The notes: generated from the letters alone by a model not told the origin. DNA of 64,000 nucleotides from Vogesella sp. LIG4 (GCF_900090205.1 NZ_LT607802.1:1782215-1846214); one strand, 5' to 3'; counted from the first letter of the stretch, positions 44,866-55,043 are shown. Program-made: numbers and translations.

Positions 44866-44891
44866 AAGGTTGGCCGCATGCGGCCAACCTT
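44866..44891. repeat. Palindromic pair of 10-mers, copy B
   Basis: A second, 26-base perfect palindrome (13-base arms) of the same inverted 10-mer pair, five bases beyond the end of the minus-strand GNAT gene. The two palindromes therefore sit at the 3' ends of two converging genes. Confidence 0.9.
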
Positions 44892-44895
44892 GTCG

Positions 44896-45357
44896 TCAGG
44901 CGAGTGCCTTGGTGAAGTGGAACGAGGAGATCACGAAGCCATGGCGCAGGTACAGCTTGTGCGCCGCGGTGCGCCAGGTGCCGGAATCCAGCACCAGGTA
45001 GCCGCAGCCCAGTGCGCGGGCTTCCGCCTCGCACCAGTCCAGCATCTGGCTGCCCACGCCTTGCGAGCGCACGGCCTCGTCGGTTACCAGGTCGTCCACG
45101 TACAGCCGCATGTCTTCGTAGGTGTTTTCGTAGACGCGGTACAGGCCCAGCGCCACCACCTTGTCACCGTCGTCCAGCGCGGCGATCAGGCGGGCGCCGT
45201 AGCTGCAGATGCGGCCCATCTTGGCGACATAGTCGGCGCCGCTTTCCGGCAGCATCGGCCGCAGCTGGCGGTGTACCGGCAGCGCGGCGGCCAGCAAGGC
45301 CGGCTCCACGATGCGCCCGTGCTCGTCGCACAGGCGGACGATGCGCAGCCCGCTCAT
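44896..45357 (-). CDS. GNAT-family N-acetyltransferase
   Basis: A 153-residue acetyltransferase. Acetyl-CoA loop VTDEAVRSQGVGSQMLDW and the C-terminal GTWRTAAHKLYLRHGFV typical of GNAT proteins. Target unknown. ATG at 45357 overlaps the MaoC gene stop by four bases (ATGA), so it is the second gene of a coupled pair. Confidence 0.86.
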   Translation of the reverse strand: MSGLRIVRLCDEHGRIVEPALLAAALPVHRQLRPMLPESGADYVAKMGRICSYGARLIAALDDGDKVVALGLYRVYENTYEDMRLYVDDLVTDEAVRSQGVGSQMLDWCEAEARALGCGYLVLDSGTWRTAAHKLYLRHGFVISSFHFTKALA

Positions 45358-45776
45358 TTGCCGGCGCGCGACGGTGCGATGACCAGCGATTCGCCGTCCA
45401 GAATCACCTTGCCCTTCACCAGGCATTGGGTGGCAAGCTTGACGCGCTTCTTGGCGGCATCCAGCTCGATGACGGTGGCGCGGGCGGTAACGGTTTCGCC
45501 GATCTTCACCGGCGCCTTGAAGCGGGTGGATTGCGACAGGTAGATGGTGCCTTCGCCCGGCAGGCGGGTGCCCACCACGGTGGAGATCAGGCTGGCGGTG
45601 AGCATGCCATGGGCGATGCGGGTGCCGAACATCGAGGCCTCGGCATATTCCTGATTGATGTGTACCGGGTTGTCGTCGCCGGATACGGCGGCGAACATCA
45701 GGATGTCGGCCTCGGTAATGGTCTTGGCGTACTCGGCGCTGTCGCCGATCTGGATGTCTTCGAAATAAACCGTCAT
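45354..45776 (-). CDS. MaoC-like (R)-specific enoyl-CoA hydratase
   Basis: A 140-residue hotdog-fold hydratase of the MaoC/PhaJ type. Catalytic Asp-His motif in GDDNPVHINQEYA and HGMLTASLIS. Such enzymes convert enoyl-CoA to (R)-3-hydroxyacyl-CoA, feeding polyhydroxyalkanoate synthesis or beta-oxidation. Close to etfBA and an acyl-CoA dehydrogenase, though divergent from them. Confidence 0.88.
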   Translation of the reverse strand: MTVYFEDIQIGDSAEYAKTITEADILMFAAVSGDDNPVHINQEYAEASMFGTRIAHGMLTASLISTVVGTRLPGEGTIYLSQSTRFKAPVKIGETVTARATVIELDAAKKRVKLATQCLVKGKVILDGESLVIAPSRAGK

Positions 45777-45896
45777 GGGGGTTCCCTGTGCAGAGTAGTG
45801 ACCGGGCGACGGTGGTGGCCGCCGCCGTTTAGCGCGTGCTCCTGCCTGTATCTTGTTGTTATGACGTCCTCAATGTTGCAGTGCATTCTTGCACGC

Positions 45897-45924
45897 TTTC
45901 CCCCAAATGCAAATTGTGGGGAAA
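45897..45924. promoter_or_regulatory. Inverted repeat upstream of etfBA
   Basis: TTTCCCC (45897-45903) and GGGGAAA (45918-45924) flank a 14-base AT-rich centre in the 293-base region between the divergent MaoC gene and etfB. It may be an operator for fatty-acid genes, but no named regulator box was recognised. Nothing else is seen in this gap. Confidence 0.35.
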
Positions 45925-46069
45925 TCGCGTAATATCTCCTCACCCCTGTTGTACTGCAGTTGCTTTGTAGTCAATCTACCAATTAAACGCTCGTTTTATT
46001 TTGTGCCACAGGCGCGCCGCGCCGGAGCACGAATCGGGCTGTTTCAACCAGAGAGTTCGCTGGAGGAAT

Positions 46070-46819
46070 ATGAAAGCTCTAGTCGCTGTGAAGCGCGTTG
46101 TTGATTACAACGTGAAAGTGCGGGTCAAGGCCGACGGCACCGATGTGGACGTCGCCAACGTCAAGTTCTCGATGAACCCGTTCGACGAAATCGCGGTGGA
46201 AGAAGCCGTGCGCCTGAAGGAAGCCGGCAAGGTCACCGAGATCGTGGTGGTATCGATGGGGGTGAAGCAGTGCGAGGAAACCCTGCGCACCGCACTGGCC
46301 ATGGGCGCCGACCGTGCCATCCTGGTGGAAACCGATGCCGAACTGCAGCCGCTGGCCGTGGCCAAGCTGCTGAAGGCCGTAGCCGATAAAGAGCAGCCGC
46401 AGCTGCTGATCGTCGGCAAACAGGCCATCGATGACGATGCCAACCAGACCGGCCAGATGACTGCCGCGCTGCTGGGCTGGGCGCAGGGCACTTTCGCCTC
46501 CAAGGTGGACGTGGCTGCCGAAACCGTGGACGTGACCCGCGAAGTGGACGGCGGTCTGGAAACCGTCAAGCTGCGCCTGCCGGCGGTGGTGACCACCGAC
46601 CTGCGCCTGAACGAGCCGCGCTACGTCAAGCTGCCGAACATCATGGCCGCCAAGAAGAAGCCGCTGGACAAAACCACCCCGGCCGAGCTGGGCGTGGACG
46701 CTGCCCCGCGTCTGAAAACCCTGAAAGTGGCCGAACCGGCCAAGCGCTCCGCCGGCATCAAGGTGGCCAACGCTGCCGAGCTGGTGGCCAAACTCAAGAA
46801 CGAAGCAAAGGTGCTGTAA
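46070..46819 (+). CDS. etfB: Electron transfer flavoprotein beta subunit
   Basis: A 249-residue AMP-binding subunit of ETF, the electron carrier from acyl-CoA dehydrogenases to the quinone pool. [20 protein letters not shown] and signature [19 protein letters not shown] are family marks. GGAGG at 46062-46066 fits ATG 46070. Confidence 0.97.
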   Translation: MKALVAVKRVVDYNVKVRVKADGTDVDVANVKFSMNPFDEIAVEEAVRLKEAGKVTEIVVVSMGVKQCEETLRTALAMGADRAILVETDAELQPLAVAKLLKAVADKEQPQLLIVGKQAIDDDANQTGQMTAALLGWAQGTFASKVDVAAETVDVTREVDGGLETVKLRLPAVVTTDLRLNEPRYVKLPNIMAAKKKPLDKTTPAELGVDAAPRLKTLKVAEPAKRSAGIKVANAAELVAKLKNEAKVL

Positions 46820-46822
46820 GCC

Positions 46823-47755
46823 ATGGCTATTCTCGTTATCGCTGAACACGACAACCAGAGCCTGAAAGCAGGCACCCTCAACACTGTTACCGCCGCCGCC
46901 AAACTGGGCGAAGTGCACGTACTGGTAGCCGGCCACAACGCCGCCGCCGCTGCCGATGCCGCCAAGTCCGTGGCCGGCGTGGCCAAGGTACTGCTGGCCG
47001 ACAGCGCTGCCTACGCGCACGGCCTGGCCGAGAACGTGGCACCGCTGGTGGTGGATCTGGCCAAGGGCTACAGCCACGTGCTGGCTCCGGCTACTTCCTA
47101 CGGCAAGAACCTGCTGCCGCGCGTGGCCGCGCTGCTGGACGTGGCGCAGATTTCCGACATCATCGCCATCGAATCCGCCGACACTTTCGTGCGTCCGGTT
47201 TACGCCGGCAACGTACTGGCCACCGTGCAGTCTTCCGACAGCATCAAGGTAATCACCGTGCGCACCACTGCTTTCGAAGCAGCTGCTGCCGGTGGTGCGG
47301 CCAACGTTGAAAGCGTTGCCGCCGCTGCCGATGCCGCGCTGTCGAGCTTTGTTGGCCAGGAGCTGACCAAGTCCGACCGCCCGGAGCTGGGCGCCGCCAA
47401 GATCATCGTTTCCGGTGGTCGCGCGCTGGGTTCCGAACAGCAGTTCAAGGCAGTGATCGAGCCGCTGGCCGACAAGCTGGGCGCAGCCGTGGGTGCTTCC
47501 CGCGCCGCGGTGGACGCCGGCTACGCGCCGAACGACTACCAGGTTGGCCAGACCGGCAAGGTAGTGGCGCCGCAGCTGTACGTGGCGGTGGGCATCTCCG
47601 GTGCCATCCAGCACCTGGCCGGCATGAAGGATTCCAAGGTGATCGTGGCGATCAACAAGGATGAAGAAGCGCCGATCTTCCAGGTGGCCGACTACGGCAT
47701 CGTTGGTGACCTGTTCACCGTGGTGCCGGAGCTGATCGCCGAGCTGTCCAAGTAA
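46823..47755 (+). CDS. etfA: Electron transfer flavoprotein alpha subunit
   Basis: A 310-residue FAD-binding subunit. C-terminal FAD domain with [33 protein letters not shown] and [23 protein letters not shown] (split by three bases from etfB). It passes electrons from the downstream acyl-CoA dehydrogenase. 10-mer complement at 47296 reads Ala-Ala-Asn. Confidence 0.97.
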   Translation: MAILVIAEHDNQSLKAGTLNTVTAAAKLGEVHVLVAGHNAAAAADAAKSVAGVAKVLLADSAAYAHGLAENVAPLVVDLAKGYSHVLAPATSYGKNLLPRVAALLDVAQISDIIAIESADTFVRPVYAGNVLATVQSSDSIKVITVRTTAFEAAAAGGAANVESVAAAADAALSSFVGQELTKSDRPELGAAKIIVSGGRALGSEQQFKAVIEPLADKLGAAVGASRAAVDAGYAPNDYQVGQTGKVVAPQLYVAVGISGAIQHLAGMKDSKVIVAINKDEEAPIFQVADYGIVGDLFTVVPELIAELSK

Positions 47756-47809
47756 TACCCGCTGTACCCATAAAACAAGGCGTGGCGCTACGGTGCCACG
47801 CCATACAAG

Positions 47810-47897
47810 AAGGCCGGCCATGACCGGTTCGTCTGGGGAATACCTGCCGCATGTGCGGCGGGCATGTCCGTTGGCGGACAGCATGGCCGGCCTTTTT
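47810..47897 (+). terminator. Branched hairpin between etfA and the dehydrogenase gene
   Basis: Outer arms AAGGCCGGCCATG (47810-47822) and CATGGCCGGCCTT (47882-47894) are perfect complements and end in TTTTT. Between them sit two more hairpins, one on CCTGCCGCA/TGCGGCGGG and one on TGTCCG-TTGG-CGGACA. The whole would fold as a branched structure. It may terminate etfBA transcripts partially, or be a structured RNA. Confidence 0.65.
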
Positions 47898-47931
47898 GCA
47901 CGACGAAGGTTTTAATCGAGGAGCTGTACAC

Positions 47932-49716
47932 ATGATTTACAAGGCACCTAGCAAAGACATCCGCTTCGCCCTCAACGAGCTGGCGGAGCTGCCGGCCATC
48001 TGCACCCTGCCGGGCTACGAAGACTGCAGCGTCGAACTGACCGACGCCATCCTGGAAGAAGGCGCCAAGTTCGCCGAGAACGTGCTGGCCCCGATCAACC
48101 GTAACGGCGACAAGGGCGCCAAGTGGGCGCCGGACTACACCGTCACCGCCGCCGAGGGCTTCAAGGATGCCTGGCAGCAGTACGTTGAAGCTGGCTGGGT
48201 AGGGCTGCGCGCCCCGGCAGACTTTGGCGGCCAGGGCCTGCCGGCACTGGTGGCGATTGCCGCCGAGGAAATGTGGTGTTCGGCCAACCTGGCGTTCTCG
48301 CTGGCGCCGCTGCTGACCCTGGGGGCGGTGGAAGCCATCAACCACCACGCCTCCGACGAATTGAAAGCCGTCTACCTGCCGCGCATGTCCAGCGGCGAGT
48401 GGACCGGCACCATGAACCTCACCGAGCCGCAGGCCGGCTCCGACCTGGCACAGGTGCGCAGCAAGGCCGTACCGGTGGGGGACGGCAGCTACAAGATCAG
48501 CGGCCAGAAGATTTTCATCACCTGGGGCGAGCACGACATGGCGGACAACATCGTCCACCTGGTGCTGGCCCGTCTGCCGGATGCACCGGCCGGGGTGAAG
48601 GGCATTTCGCTGTTCATCGTGCCCAAATTCCTGGTGAATGCCGACGGCAGCCTGGGCGCGCGCAACGACGTGCGCTGCGTGTCGCTGGAACACAAGCTGG
48701 GTATTCACGGCAGCCCCACTGCAGTGATGAGCTTCGGTGACGATGGCGGCGCCATCGGCTACCTGGTGGGCGAAGCCAACAAGGGCCTGGCTTATATGTT
48801 CACCATGATGAACCACGCCCGCCTGGGTGTGGGTGTGGAAGGCATGGCGGTATCCGAGCGTGCCTACCAGAAGGCGGTGGAGTACGCCCGCGACCGCGTG
48901 CAGAGCCGTGCCGTCGGCAGTCCGGACCCGGCTGGCGTGCCCATCATTCGTCACCCGGATGTACGCCGCATGCTGATGACCATGAAGGCGCAGATCGAAG
49001 CGCAGCGCGCGCTGGCTTTCTATGCCGCCGCCGCGCTCGACCGCGCCGCCCGCCACCCGGTGGCCAGCGAAGCGGCGCGCAACCAGGCGCTGGTCAACTT
49101 CCTGATCCCGATCGTGAAGGGCTGGAACACCGAACAGGCCAACGAGATCACCAGCCTGGCGGTGCAGGTGCATGGCGGCATGGGTTTCATCGAGGAAACC
49201 GGTGTTGCCCAGTACTACCGCGATGCGCGCATCACCGCCATCTACGAAGGCACTACCGGCATCCAGGCGCTGGACCTGATCGGCCGCAAGACTGCGGTGG
49301 AAGAGGGGGCCACTGCGCGCTGGCTGCTGGAAGAAGTGCGCGTGACAGCGGGCAAGTTGGCCGCAGCCGGCTACGCCAGCATGGCGGCCAACCTTGAGGC
49401 GGCGGCGAAAGAGGCCGAACGCTGCGTGGCCTTCATTCTGGCCACTTTCGGCGAGCAGCCTGCCCTGGCCGCCGCCGGCTCGGTGCCCTTCCTCAAGCTG
49501 ATGGGCATCGTGCTGGGCGGCTGGATGATGGGCCGTGCGGCACTGATCGCCCGCGCACAGCAGGGCGATGACGGTGTCGATGCCGAGTTCCTGTCCGCCA
49601 AGATCGTCACCGCGCGCTTCTACGCCGAGCACCTGCTGCCGCAGGCGAGCGGCCTGGCCGCGGCTATCGTGGATGGCGCCGGCAGTGTGCTGGAGCTGGA
49701 CGAAAGCCTGTTCTGA
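47932..49716 (+). CDS. Acyl-CoA dehydrogenase, large (DmdC-like) type
   Basis: A 594-residue FAD-linked dehydrogenase. Longer than typical 380-residue enzymes because of an N-terminal helix and a C-terminal extension of about 130 residues, as in DmdC (3-methylmercaptopropionyl-CoA dehydrogenase) and related proteins. Conserved MNLTEPQAGSDLAQVRSKAV, WGEHDM and IYEGTTGIQALDLIGRK. GAGGAGC fits ATG 47932. It donates electrons to EtfAB upstream. Substrate chain is not resolved. Confidence 0.9.
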   Translation: MIYKAPSKDIRFALNELAELPAICTLPGYEDCSVELTDAILEEGAKFAENVLAPINRNGDKGAKWAPDYTVTAAEGFKDAWQQYVEAGWVGLRAPADFGGQGLPALVAIAAEEMWCSANLAFSLAPLLTLGAVEAINHHASDELKAVYLPRMSSGEWTGTMNLTEPQAGSDLAQVRSKAVPVGDGSYKISGQKIFITWGEHDMADNIVHLVLARLPDAPAGVKGISLFIVPKFLVNADGSLGARNDVRCVSLEHKLGIHGSPTAVMSFGDDGGAIGYLVGEANKGLAYMFTMMNHARLGVGVEGMAVSERAYQKAVEYARDRVQSRAVGSPDPAGVPIIRHPDVRRMLMTMKAQIEAQRALAFYAAAALDRAARHPVASEAARNQALVNFLIPIVKGWNTEQANEITSLAVQVHGGMGFIEETGVAQYYRDARITAIYEGTTGIQALDLIGRKTAVEEGATARWLLEEVRVTAGKLAAAGYASMAANLEAAAKEAERCVAFILATFGEQPALAAAGSVPFLKLMGIVLGGWMMGRAALIARAQQGDDGVDAEFLSAKIVTARFYAEHLLPQASGLAAAIVDGAGSVLELDESLF

Positions 49717-49726
49717 TGCGGCTGAC

Positions 49727-49752
49727 AAGCGCCCCGCATGGCGGGGTGCTTT
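49727..49752 (+). terminator. Terminator after the acyl-CoA dehydrogenase
   Basis: AAGCGCCCCGC (49727-49737), loop ATG, GCGGGGTGCTT with one G-T wobble and TT. It separates the etf/acyl-CoA unit from carA. Confidence 0.75.
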
Positions 49753-49842
49753 GCCGCATGACAGGCAGTGGTAACGCTGGCGTCAGCCTGGCTGACGTCA
49801 GCGTAAACTTAGGAATTTACCCCGATTGTCCGCCTGGACGGC

Positions 49843-49870
49843 TTGCCGAAAACGGATTTCGTGTTACAAT
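49843..49870 (+). promoter_or_regulatory. Sigma70-type promoter of carA
   Basis: TTGCCG (49843-49848), 16-base spacer, TACAAT (49865-49870). Initiation is expected near 49877, giving a leader of about 88 bases. Confidence 0.65.
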
Positions 49871-49885
49871 CGAAAAGTTTATCCG

Positions 49886-49957
49886 AACGGGACATGCGCA
49901 AGCTGCGCGGTGTCCCGTTTGTTGTATAAGTGATTAAAAAAACACTATTTTCAGGAG
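49886..49957 (+). promoter_or_regulatory. carA leader hairpin with short ORF
   Basis: AACGGGACA (49886-49894) pairs with TGTCCCGTT (49911-49919), followed by TTGTTG. Overlapping it is an 11-codon open frame (ATG at 49894 to TAA at 49929). This resembles the leader-peptide/attenuator arrangement reported before carA in pseudomonads, where pyrimidines control transcription. The short frame has only a weak ribosome site. AGGAG at 49953-49957 serves carA itself. Confidence 0.4.
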
Positions 49958-49964
49958 CCAGCCA

Positions 49965-51098
49965 GTGACAACCGTACCCGCGATTCTTGCCTTGGCTGAC
50001 GGCACGCTGTTTAAAGGCGTAGCCATCGGTGCCAATGGCCACACCGTCGGAGAGGTGGTTTTCAATACCGCCATTACCGGTTATCAGGAGATCCTCACCG
50101 ACCCGTCCTATACCCGGCAGATCGTCACCCTGACTTATCCGCATATTGGTAACGTCGGCGCGAACTCGGAAGACACCGAGTCCCGCGCCGTTTTCGCATC
50201 CGGCCTGATCATCCGTGATCTGCCGCTGCTGCACAGCAACTTCCGTGCGGAAGATTCGCTGTCTGATTACCTCAAGAAGAACAACGTCGTCGCCATCGCC
50301 GACATCGATACCCGCAAGCTCACCCGCCTGCTGCGCGAAACCGGCGCCCAGGCCGGCTGCATCATGGCGGGCGATATCGATGAGGCCAAGGCCATCGAGC
50401 TGGCCCGCGGTTTCGGCAGCATGGCCGGCCAGGACCTGGCCCAGGTTGTTAGCTGCGATCAGCCGTATGAGTGGAACACCCGCGAATGGCGTCTGGGCCA
50501 GGGCTACACCGCCCAGACCGACACCCCGTTCCACGTGGTGGCCTACGACTACGGCGTGAAGCACAACATCCTGCGCATGCTGGCCGAGCGCGGCTGCAAG
50601 CTGACCGTAGTGCCGGCCAAGACCCCGGCCAAGGACGTGCTGGCGCTGAATCCGAACGGCGTGTTCCTCTCCAACGGTCCGGGCGACCCGGAACCGTGCG
50701 ACTACGCCATCACCGCCATCCGCGAACTGCTGGACAGCAAGCTGCCGGTATTCGGCATTTGCCTGGGCCACCAGCTGCTGGGCCTGGCTTCCGGTGCCAA
50801 GACTTCCAAGATGAAGTTCGGCCACCACGGCGCCAACCACCCGGTGCAGGATCTGGATTCCGGCCGCGTGATGATCACCAGCCAGAACCACGGCTTCCAG
50901 GTGGATGAAACCAGCCTGCCGGCCAATGTGCGCGTGACACACCGTTCGCTGTTCGACGGCACCGTGCAGGGCATCGCGCTGACCGACCGCCCGGCATTCT
51001 CCTTCCAGGGTCACCCGGAAGCGAGCCCGGGCCCGGAAGACGTGGCCTACCTGTTCGACCGCTTCATCTCTGCCATGGCAGATCGCAAGACTGCCTGA
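49965..51098 (+). CDS. carA: Carbamoyl phosphate synthase small subunit
   Basis: A 377-residue glutaminase subunit that provides ammonia to CarB for arginine and pyrimidine synthesis. Class I glutamine amidotransferase site [10 protein letters not shown] with catalytic Cys, and [13 protein letters not shown] start at 49965 behind AGGAG. A LysE-type gene lies between it and carB. Confidence 0.97.
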   Translation: MTTVPAILALADGTLFKGVAIGANGHTVGEVVFNTAITGYQEILTDPSYTRQIVTLTYPHIGNVGANSEDTESRAVFASGLIIRDLPLLHSNFRAEDSLSDYLKKNNVVAIADIDTRKLTRLLRETGAQAGCIMAGDIDEAKAIELARGFGSMAGQDLAQVVSCDQPYEWNTREWRLGQGYTAQTDTPFHVVAYDYGVKHNILRMLAERGCKLTVVPAKTPAKDVLALNPNGVFLSNGPGDPEPCDYAITAIRELLDSKLPVFGICLGHQLLGLASGAKTSKMKFGHHGANHPVQDLDSGRVMITSQNHGFQVDETSLPANVRVTHRSLFDGTVQGIALTDRPAFSFQGHPEASPGPEDVAYLFDRFISAMADRKTA

Positions 51099-51113
51099 TC
51101 CAAGGAGCGCATC

Positions 51114-51761
51114 ATGTTTGGCATAACCGACCTGACCACCTACATCCTCGGCACCATCTTCATTGTGCTGCTGCCGGGCCCCAACTCGATGTATGTGCTG
51201 TCCGTGGCCGCCCAGCGCGGGCACCGGGCCGGTTTTGTCGGAGCCGCCGGCGTGTTCGTCGGCGACTTCATCCTGATGACGCTTGCCGCTACTGGCGCGG
51301 CTGGCTTGCTGAAGACCAACCCGGCGCTGTTTGCCGTGGTGAAGTACCTCGGCGGTGGTTACCTGGCCTGGATCGGCATCAACATGCTGCGCGCTGCCGT
51401 GCGCGCCCTGCGTAATGCAGGGCAGCCGGCACAGGCGAGCGATGCGAAGACGGTGAATGCGGCCAACCCTTTCACCCGCGCCCTGGTCATCAGCCTGATG
51501 AACCCCAAGGCCATCCTGTTCTTCGTGTCCTTCTTCGTGCAGTTTGTCGATCCGGCCTATGCCTACCCGGGCGTGACCTTCGCCATCCTCGGCGCCATCC
51601 TGCAGTGCTTCAGCGCGCTGTATCTGACCACCATCATCATCGCCGGCTTCCGTCTGGCCGAAGCCTTCCGTCGCCGCCGCAAGCTGGCGGCGTCGCTGTC
51701 CGGCACGGTGGGGGCGATGTTTGTCGGATTTGGCGCCAAGTTGGCCGCAGCAAGCCTGTGA
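51114..51761 (+). CDS. LysE/RhtB-family amino acid exporter
   Basis: A 215-residue inner-membrane protein with about six helices. LPGPNSMYVLSVAAQRGHRAG and YLGGGYLAWIGINMLRAA and LMNPKAILFFVSFFVQFVDP are LysE/RhtB family marks; members export amino acids such as lysine, arginine, threonine or homoserine. It sits in the carA-carB gap, 15 bases after carA and 32 before carB, so it is co-transcribed. Arginine, made from carbamoyl phosphate, is a plausible cargo (inference). Two 10-mer copies occur inside (51458, 51740). Confidence 0.88.
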   Translation: MFGITDLTTYILGTIFIVLLPGPNSMYVLSVAAQRGHRAGFVGAAGVFVGDFILMTLAATGAAGLLKTNPALFAVVKYLGGGYLAWIGINMLRAAVRALRNAGQPAQASDAKTVNAANPFTRALVISLMNPKAILFFVSFFVQFVDPAYAYPGVTFAILGAILQCFSALYLTTIIIAGFRLAEAFRRRRKLAASLSGTVGAMFVGFGAKLAAASL

Positions 51762-51793
51762 ACTGAATCATTGAATTGAATTGAGCGAATACG

Positions 51794-54700
51794 ATGCCGA
51801 AACGTACTGATATCAAGAGCATTCTCATCATTGGCGCCGGCCCGATCGTGATCGGCCAGGCGTGCGAATTCGACTACTCCGGCGCCCAGGCCTGCAAGGC
51901 ACTGCGCGAAGAGGGTTACAAGGTGGTGCTGGTGAACTCCAACCCGGCCACCATCATGACCGACCCGAACATGGCCGACGTCACCTACATCGAGCCGATT
52001 ACCTGGCAGGTGGTGGAAAAGATCATCGCCAAGGAGCGTCCGGACGCGATCCTGCCGACCATGGGCGGCCAGACCGCGCTGAACTGCGCCCTGGACCTGG
52101 CACGCAACGGCGTGCTGGAGAAGTACAAGGTCGAGCTGATCGGCGCCACCGAAGACGCCATCGACAAGGCGGAGGACCGCGGCCGCTTCAAGGAAGCCAT
52201 GGCCAAGATCGGCCTGTCCTGCCCGCTGTCCTTCGTATGCCACACCATGGAAGAATCGCTGGAAGCGCAGAGCAAGGTCGGCTTCCCGACCCTGATCCGC
52301 CCGTCCTTCACCATGGGCGGTTCCGGCGGCGGCATCGCCTACAACAAGGAAGAGTTCCTGGCCATCTGCGAGCGCGGTTTCGAAGCCTCGCCGACCCACG
52401 AACTGCTGATCGAACAATCCGTACTCGGCTGGAAAGAGTACGAGATGGAAGTGGTGCGCGACCGCAACGACAACTGCATCATCATCTGCTCGATCGAAAA
52501 CTTCGACCCGATGGGTGTGCATACCGGCGACTCCATCACCGTGGCCCCGGCGCAGACGCTGACCGACAAGGAATACCAGATCATGCGCAATGCCTCGCTG
52601 GCAGTGCTGCGTGAAATCGGTGTGGATACCGGCGGCTCCAACGTGCAGTTCGCGGTGAACCCGGACACCGGTGACATGATCGTCATCGAGATGAACCCGC
52701 GCGTATCGCGTTCCTCGGCACTGGCTTCCAAGGCCACCGGCTTCCCGATCGCCAAGGTCGCCGCCAAGCTGGCGGTGGGCTACACCCTGGACGAACTGCG
52801 CAACGAGATCACCGGCGGCGCCACCCCGGCCTCGTTCGAGCCGTCCATCGACTACGTGGTAACCAAGATCCCGCGTTTCGCCTTCGAGAAATTCCCGCAG
52901 GCCGACGACCGCCTGACCACCCAGATGAAGTCGGTGGGCGAAGTGATGGCCATGGGCCGCACGCTGCAGGAATCGATGCAGAAAGCACTGCGTGGCCTGG
53001 AAACCGGCCTGTCCGGCTTCAACCCGGTAACCAGCAACGAAGAATCCATCCGTCACGAGCTGGGCGCGCCCGGCCCGGAACGCATCCTGTACGTGGCCGA
53101 CGCCTTCCGCAGCGGCATGAGCCGTGACGACATCTTCGCCATCAGCAAGATCGACCCGTGGTTCCTGGCGCAGATCGAGGACCTGGTAGGCGAAGAGCAG
53201 GCACTGGCTGGCCGCAAGCTGGAAAGCCTGTCCTACGACGAGCTGCGTCGCCTGAAGCGCAAGGGCTTCTCCGACCGCCGTCTGGGCGAGCTGCTGGGCA
53301 CCGACCAGGCTGCCGTTCGCGCCCACCGCTGGAGCCTGAAGCTGCACCCGGTATACAAGCGCGTGGACACCTGCGCCGCCGAGTTCGCCACCAACACCGC
53401 CTACATGTACTCCACCTACGAGGAAGAGTGCGAGGCTGCACCAACCGACCGCAAGAAGGTAATGGTGCTGGGTGGCGGCCCGAACCGTATCGGCCAGGGT
53501 ATCGAATTCGACTACTGCTGCGTGCATGCTGCGCTGTCGCTGCGTGAATCCGGTTTCGAGACCATCATGGTCAACTGCAACCCGGAAACCGTGTCCACCG
53601 ACTACGACACCTCCGACCGCCTGTACTTCGAGCCGCTGACGCTGGAAGACGTGCTGGAAATCTGCCGCGTGGAAAAACCGTTCGGCGTGATCGTGCAGTA
53701 CGGCGGCCAGACCCCGCTGAAACTGGCGCGCGCACTGGAAGCCAACGGCGTGCCCATCATTGGCACCAGCCCGGACATGATCGATGCCGCGGAAGACCGC
53801 GAGCGCTTCCAGCAGCTGCTGAACGACCTGGGCCTGAAGCAGCCGCCGAACCGCACCGCGCGCAACCCGGTGGATGCGATGCGCCTGGCCGAAGAAATCG
53901 GCTACCCGCTGGTGGTGCGTCCGTCCTACGTACTGGGCGGCCGCGCGATGGAAATCGTGCACGAGCCGGCCGACCTGGAGCGCTACATGCGCGAGGCAGT
54001 GAAGGTATCCAACGACAGCCCGGTGCTGCTGGATCGCTTCCTGAACGACGCCATCGAAGTGGACGTTGACTGCATCTCCGACGGCACCGACGTGGTGATC
54101 GGCGGCATCATGCAGCACATCGAACAGGCCGGCGTGCACTCCGGTGACTCCGCTTGCTCGCTGCCGCCGTACAGCCTGTTCCCGGCTGTGCAGGACGAGA
54201 TCCGCCGCCAGACCGTGGCCATGGCCCGCGCGCTGAACGTGGTGGGCCTGATGAACGTGCAGTTCGCCATCCAGCGCGACACCATCTACGTGCTGGAAGT
54301 GAACCCGCGTGCCTCGCGTACCGTGCCGTTCGTGTCCAAGGTAACCTCCGCGCCGCTGGCCAAGATCGCCGCCCGCGCCATGGCCGGCATCAGCCTCAAG
54401 GAGCAGGGTTTCACCAAGGAAGTGGTACCGCCGTACTACGCGGTGAAGGAAGCGGTATTCCCGTTCATCAAGTTCCCGGGCGTGGACACCATCCTCGGCC
54501 CCGAGATGAAGTCCACCGGTGAAGTGATGGGCGTTGGCCGCACCTTCGCCGAAGCCTTCGTCAAGAGCCAGCTGGCTGCCGGCGACCGTCTGCCGCGCAC
54601 CGGCAAGGTGTTCCTGTCGCTGCGTCAGAGTGACAAGGAAGGTGGCGTGGAAGTGGCGCGCGAACTGCAGAAGCTGGGCTTCGGCGTCTGCGCCACCCGC

Positions 54701-55003
54701 GGTACCGCCAAGGCGCTGGCCGAGGCCGGCATCGTGGTGCAGATCGTCAACAAGGTGAACGAAGGTCGTCCGCACATCGTCGACATGATCAAGAACGGCG
54801 AGATCGACGTGCTGGTCAACACCGTGGACGAGAAGCGCCAGGCGATCCAGGACAGCCACGCCATCCGCCGCTCCGCGCTGCAGATGCGCGTGCCGCAGTA
54901 CACCACCCTGGCCGGTGCCAAGGCAGTGTGCGTGGGCCTGTCGCACGTGGATGACTTCGATGTGTACAGCGTGCAGCAGCTGCACGCGGAAGTGCAGGGC
55001 TAA
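51794..55003 (+). CDS. carB: Carbamoyl phosphate synthase large subunit
   Basis: A 1069-residue synthase with two homologous ATP-grasp halves ([20 protein letters not shown] and [19 protein letters not shown]) and a C-terminal allosteric MGS-like domain ([12 protein letters not shown]). It makes carbamoyl phosphate from bicarbonate, ammonia and two ATP. Length is standard (E. coli 1073). The 10-mer at 54533 reads Val-Gly-Arg. Confidence 0.98.
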   Translation: MPKRTDIKSILIIGAGPIVIGQACEFDYSGAQACKALREEGYKVVLVNSNPATIMTDPNMADVTYIEPITWQVVEKIIAKERPDAILPTMGGQTALNCALDLARNGVLEKYKVELIGATEDAIDKAEDRGRFKEAMAKIGLSCPLSFVCHTMEESLEAQSKVGFPTLIRPSFTMGGSGGGIAYNKEEFLAICERGFEASPTHELLIEQSVLGWKEYEMEVVRDRNDNCIIICSIENFDPMGVHTGDSITVAPAQTLTDKEYQIMRNASLAVLREIGVDTGGSNVQFAVNPDTGDMIVIEMNPRVSRSSALASKATGFPIAKVAAKLAVGYTLDELRNEITGGATPASFEPSIDYVVTKIPRFAFEKFPQADDRLTTQMKSVGEVMAMGRTLQESMQKALRGLETGLSGFNPVTSNEESIRHELGAPGPERILYVADAFRSGMSRDDIFAISKIDPWFLAQIEDLVGEEQALAGRKLESLSYDELRRLKRKGFSDRRLGELLGTDQAAVRAHRWSLKLHPVYKRVDTCAAEFATNTAYMYSTYEEECEAAPTDRKKVMVLGGGPNRIGQGIEFDYCCVHAALSLRESGFETIMVNCNPETVSTDYDTSDRLYFEPLTLEDVLEICRVEKPFGVIVQYGGQTPLKLARALEANGVPIIGTSPDMIDAAEDRERFQQLLNDLGLKQPPNRTARNPVDAMRLAEEIGYPLVVRPSYVLGGRAMEIVHEPADLERYMREAVKVSNDSPVLLDRFLNDAIEVDVDCISDGTDVVIGGIMQHIEQAGVHSGDSACSLPPYSLFPAVQDEIRRQTVAMARALNVVGLMNVQFAIQRDTIYVLEVNPRASRTVPFVSKVTSAPLAKIAARAMAGISLKEQGFTKEVVPPYYAVKEAVFPFIKFPGVDTILGPEMKSTGEVMGVGRTFAEAFVKSQLAAGDRLPRTGKVFLSLRQSDKEGGVEVARELQKLGFGVCATRGTAKALAEAGIVVQIVNKVNEGRPHIVDMIKNGEIDVLVNTVDEKRQAIQDSHAIRRSALQMRVPQYTTLAGAKAVCVGLSHVDDFDVYSVQQLHAEVQG

Positions 55004-55007
55004 ACGG

Positions 55008-55043
55008 ATTTGCCTGCGGCCAACCTTTGAACCGCAGGCAAAT
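55008..55043 (+). terminator. carB terminator hairpin containing a 10-mer
   Basis: ATTTGCCTGCGG (55008-55019) pairs with CCGCAGGCAAAT (55032-55043). The 10-mer complement starts within the left arm at 55015. There is no T-run, and the stem overlaps a promoter for greA, so its role as terminator is moderate. Confidence 0.6.

Noticed and set aside
46079..47884. 601-codon minus-strand frame opposite etfBA
   Set aside because: Shadow of etfB and etfA; no family resemblance.
47932..49716. Acyl-CoA dehydrogenase as a fusion of two genes because of its 594 residues
   Set aside because: The large DmdC-like class normally has this length and a C-terminal extension.
51563..54985. Very long minus-strand open frame of 1140 codons
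   Set aside because: It is the shadow of carB on the opposite strand; high GC keeps the antisense frame open. It is His/Gly/Gln-rich, lacks a domain and a ribosome site.
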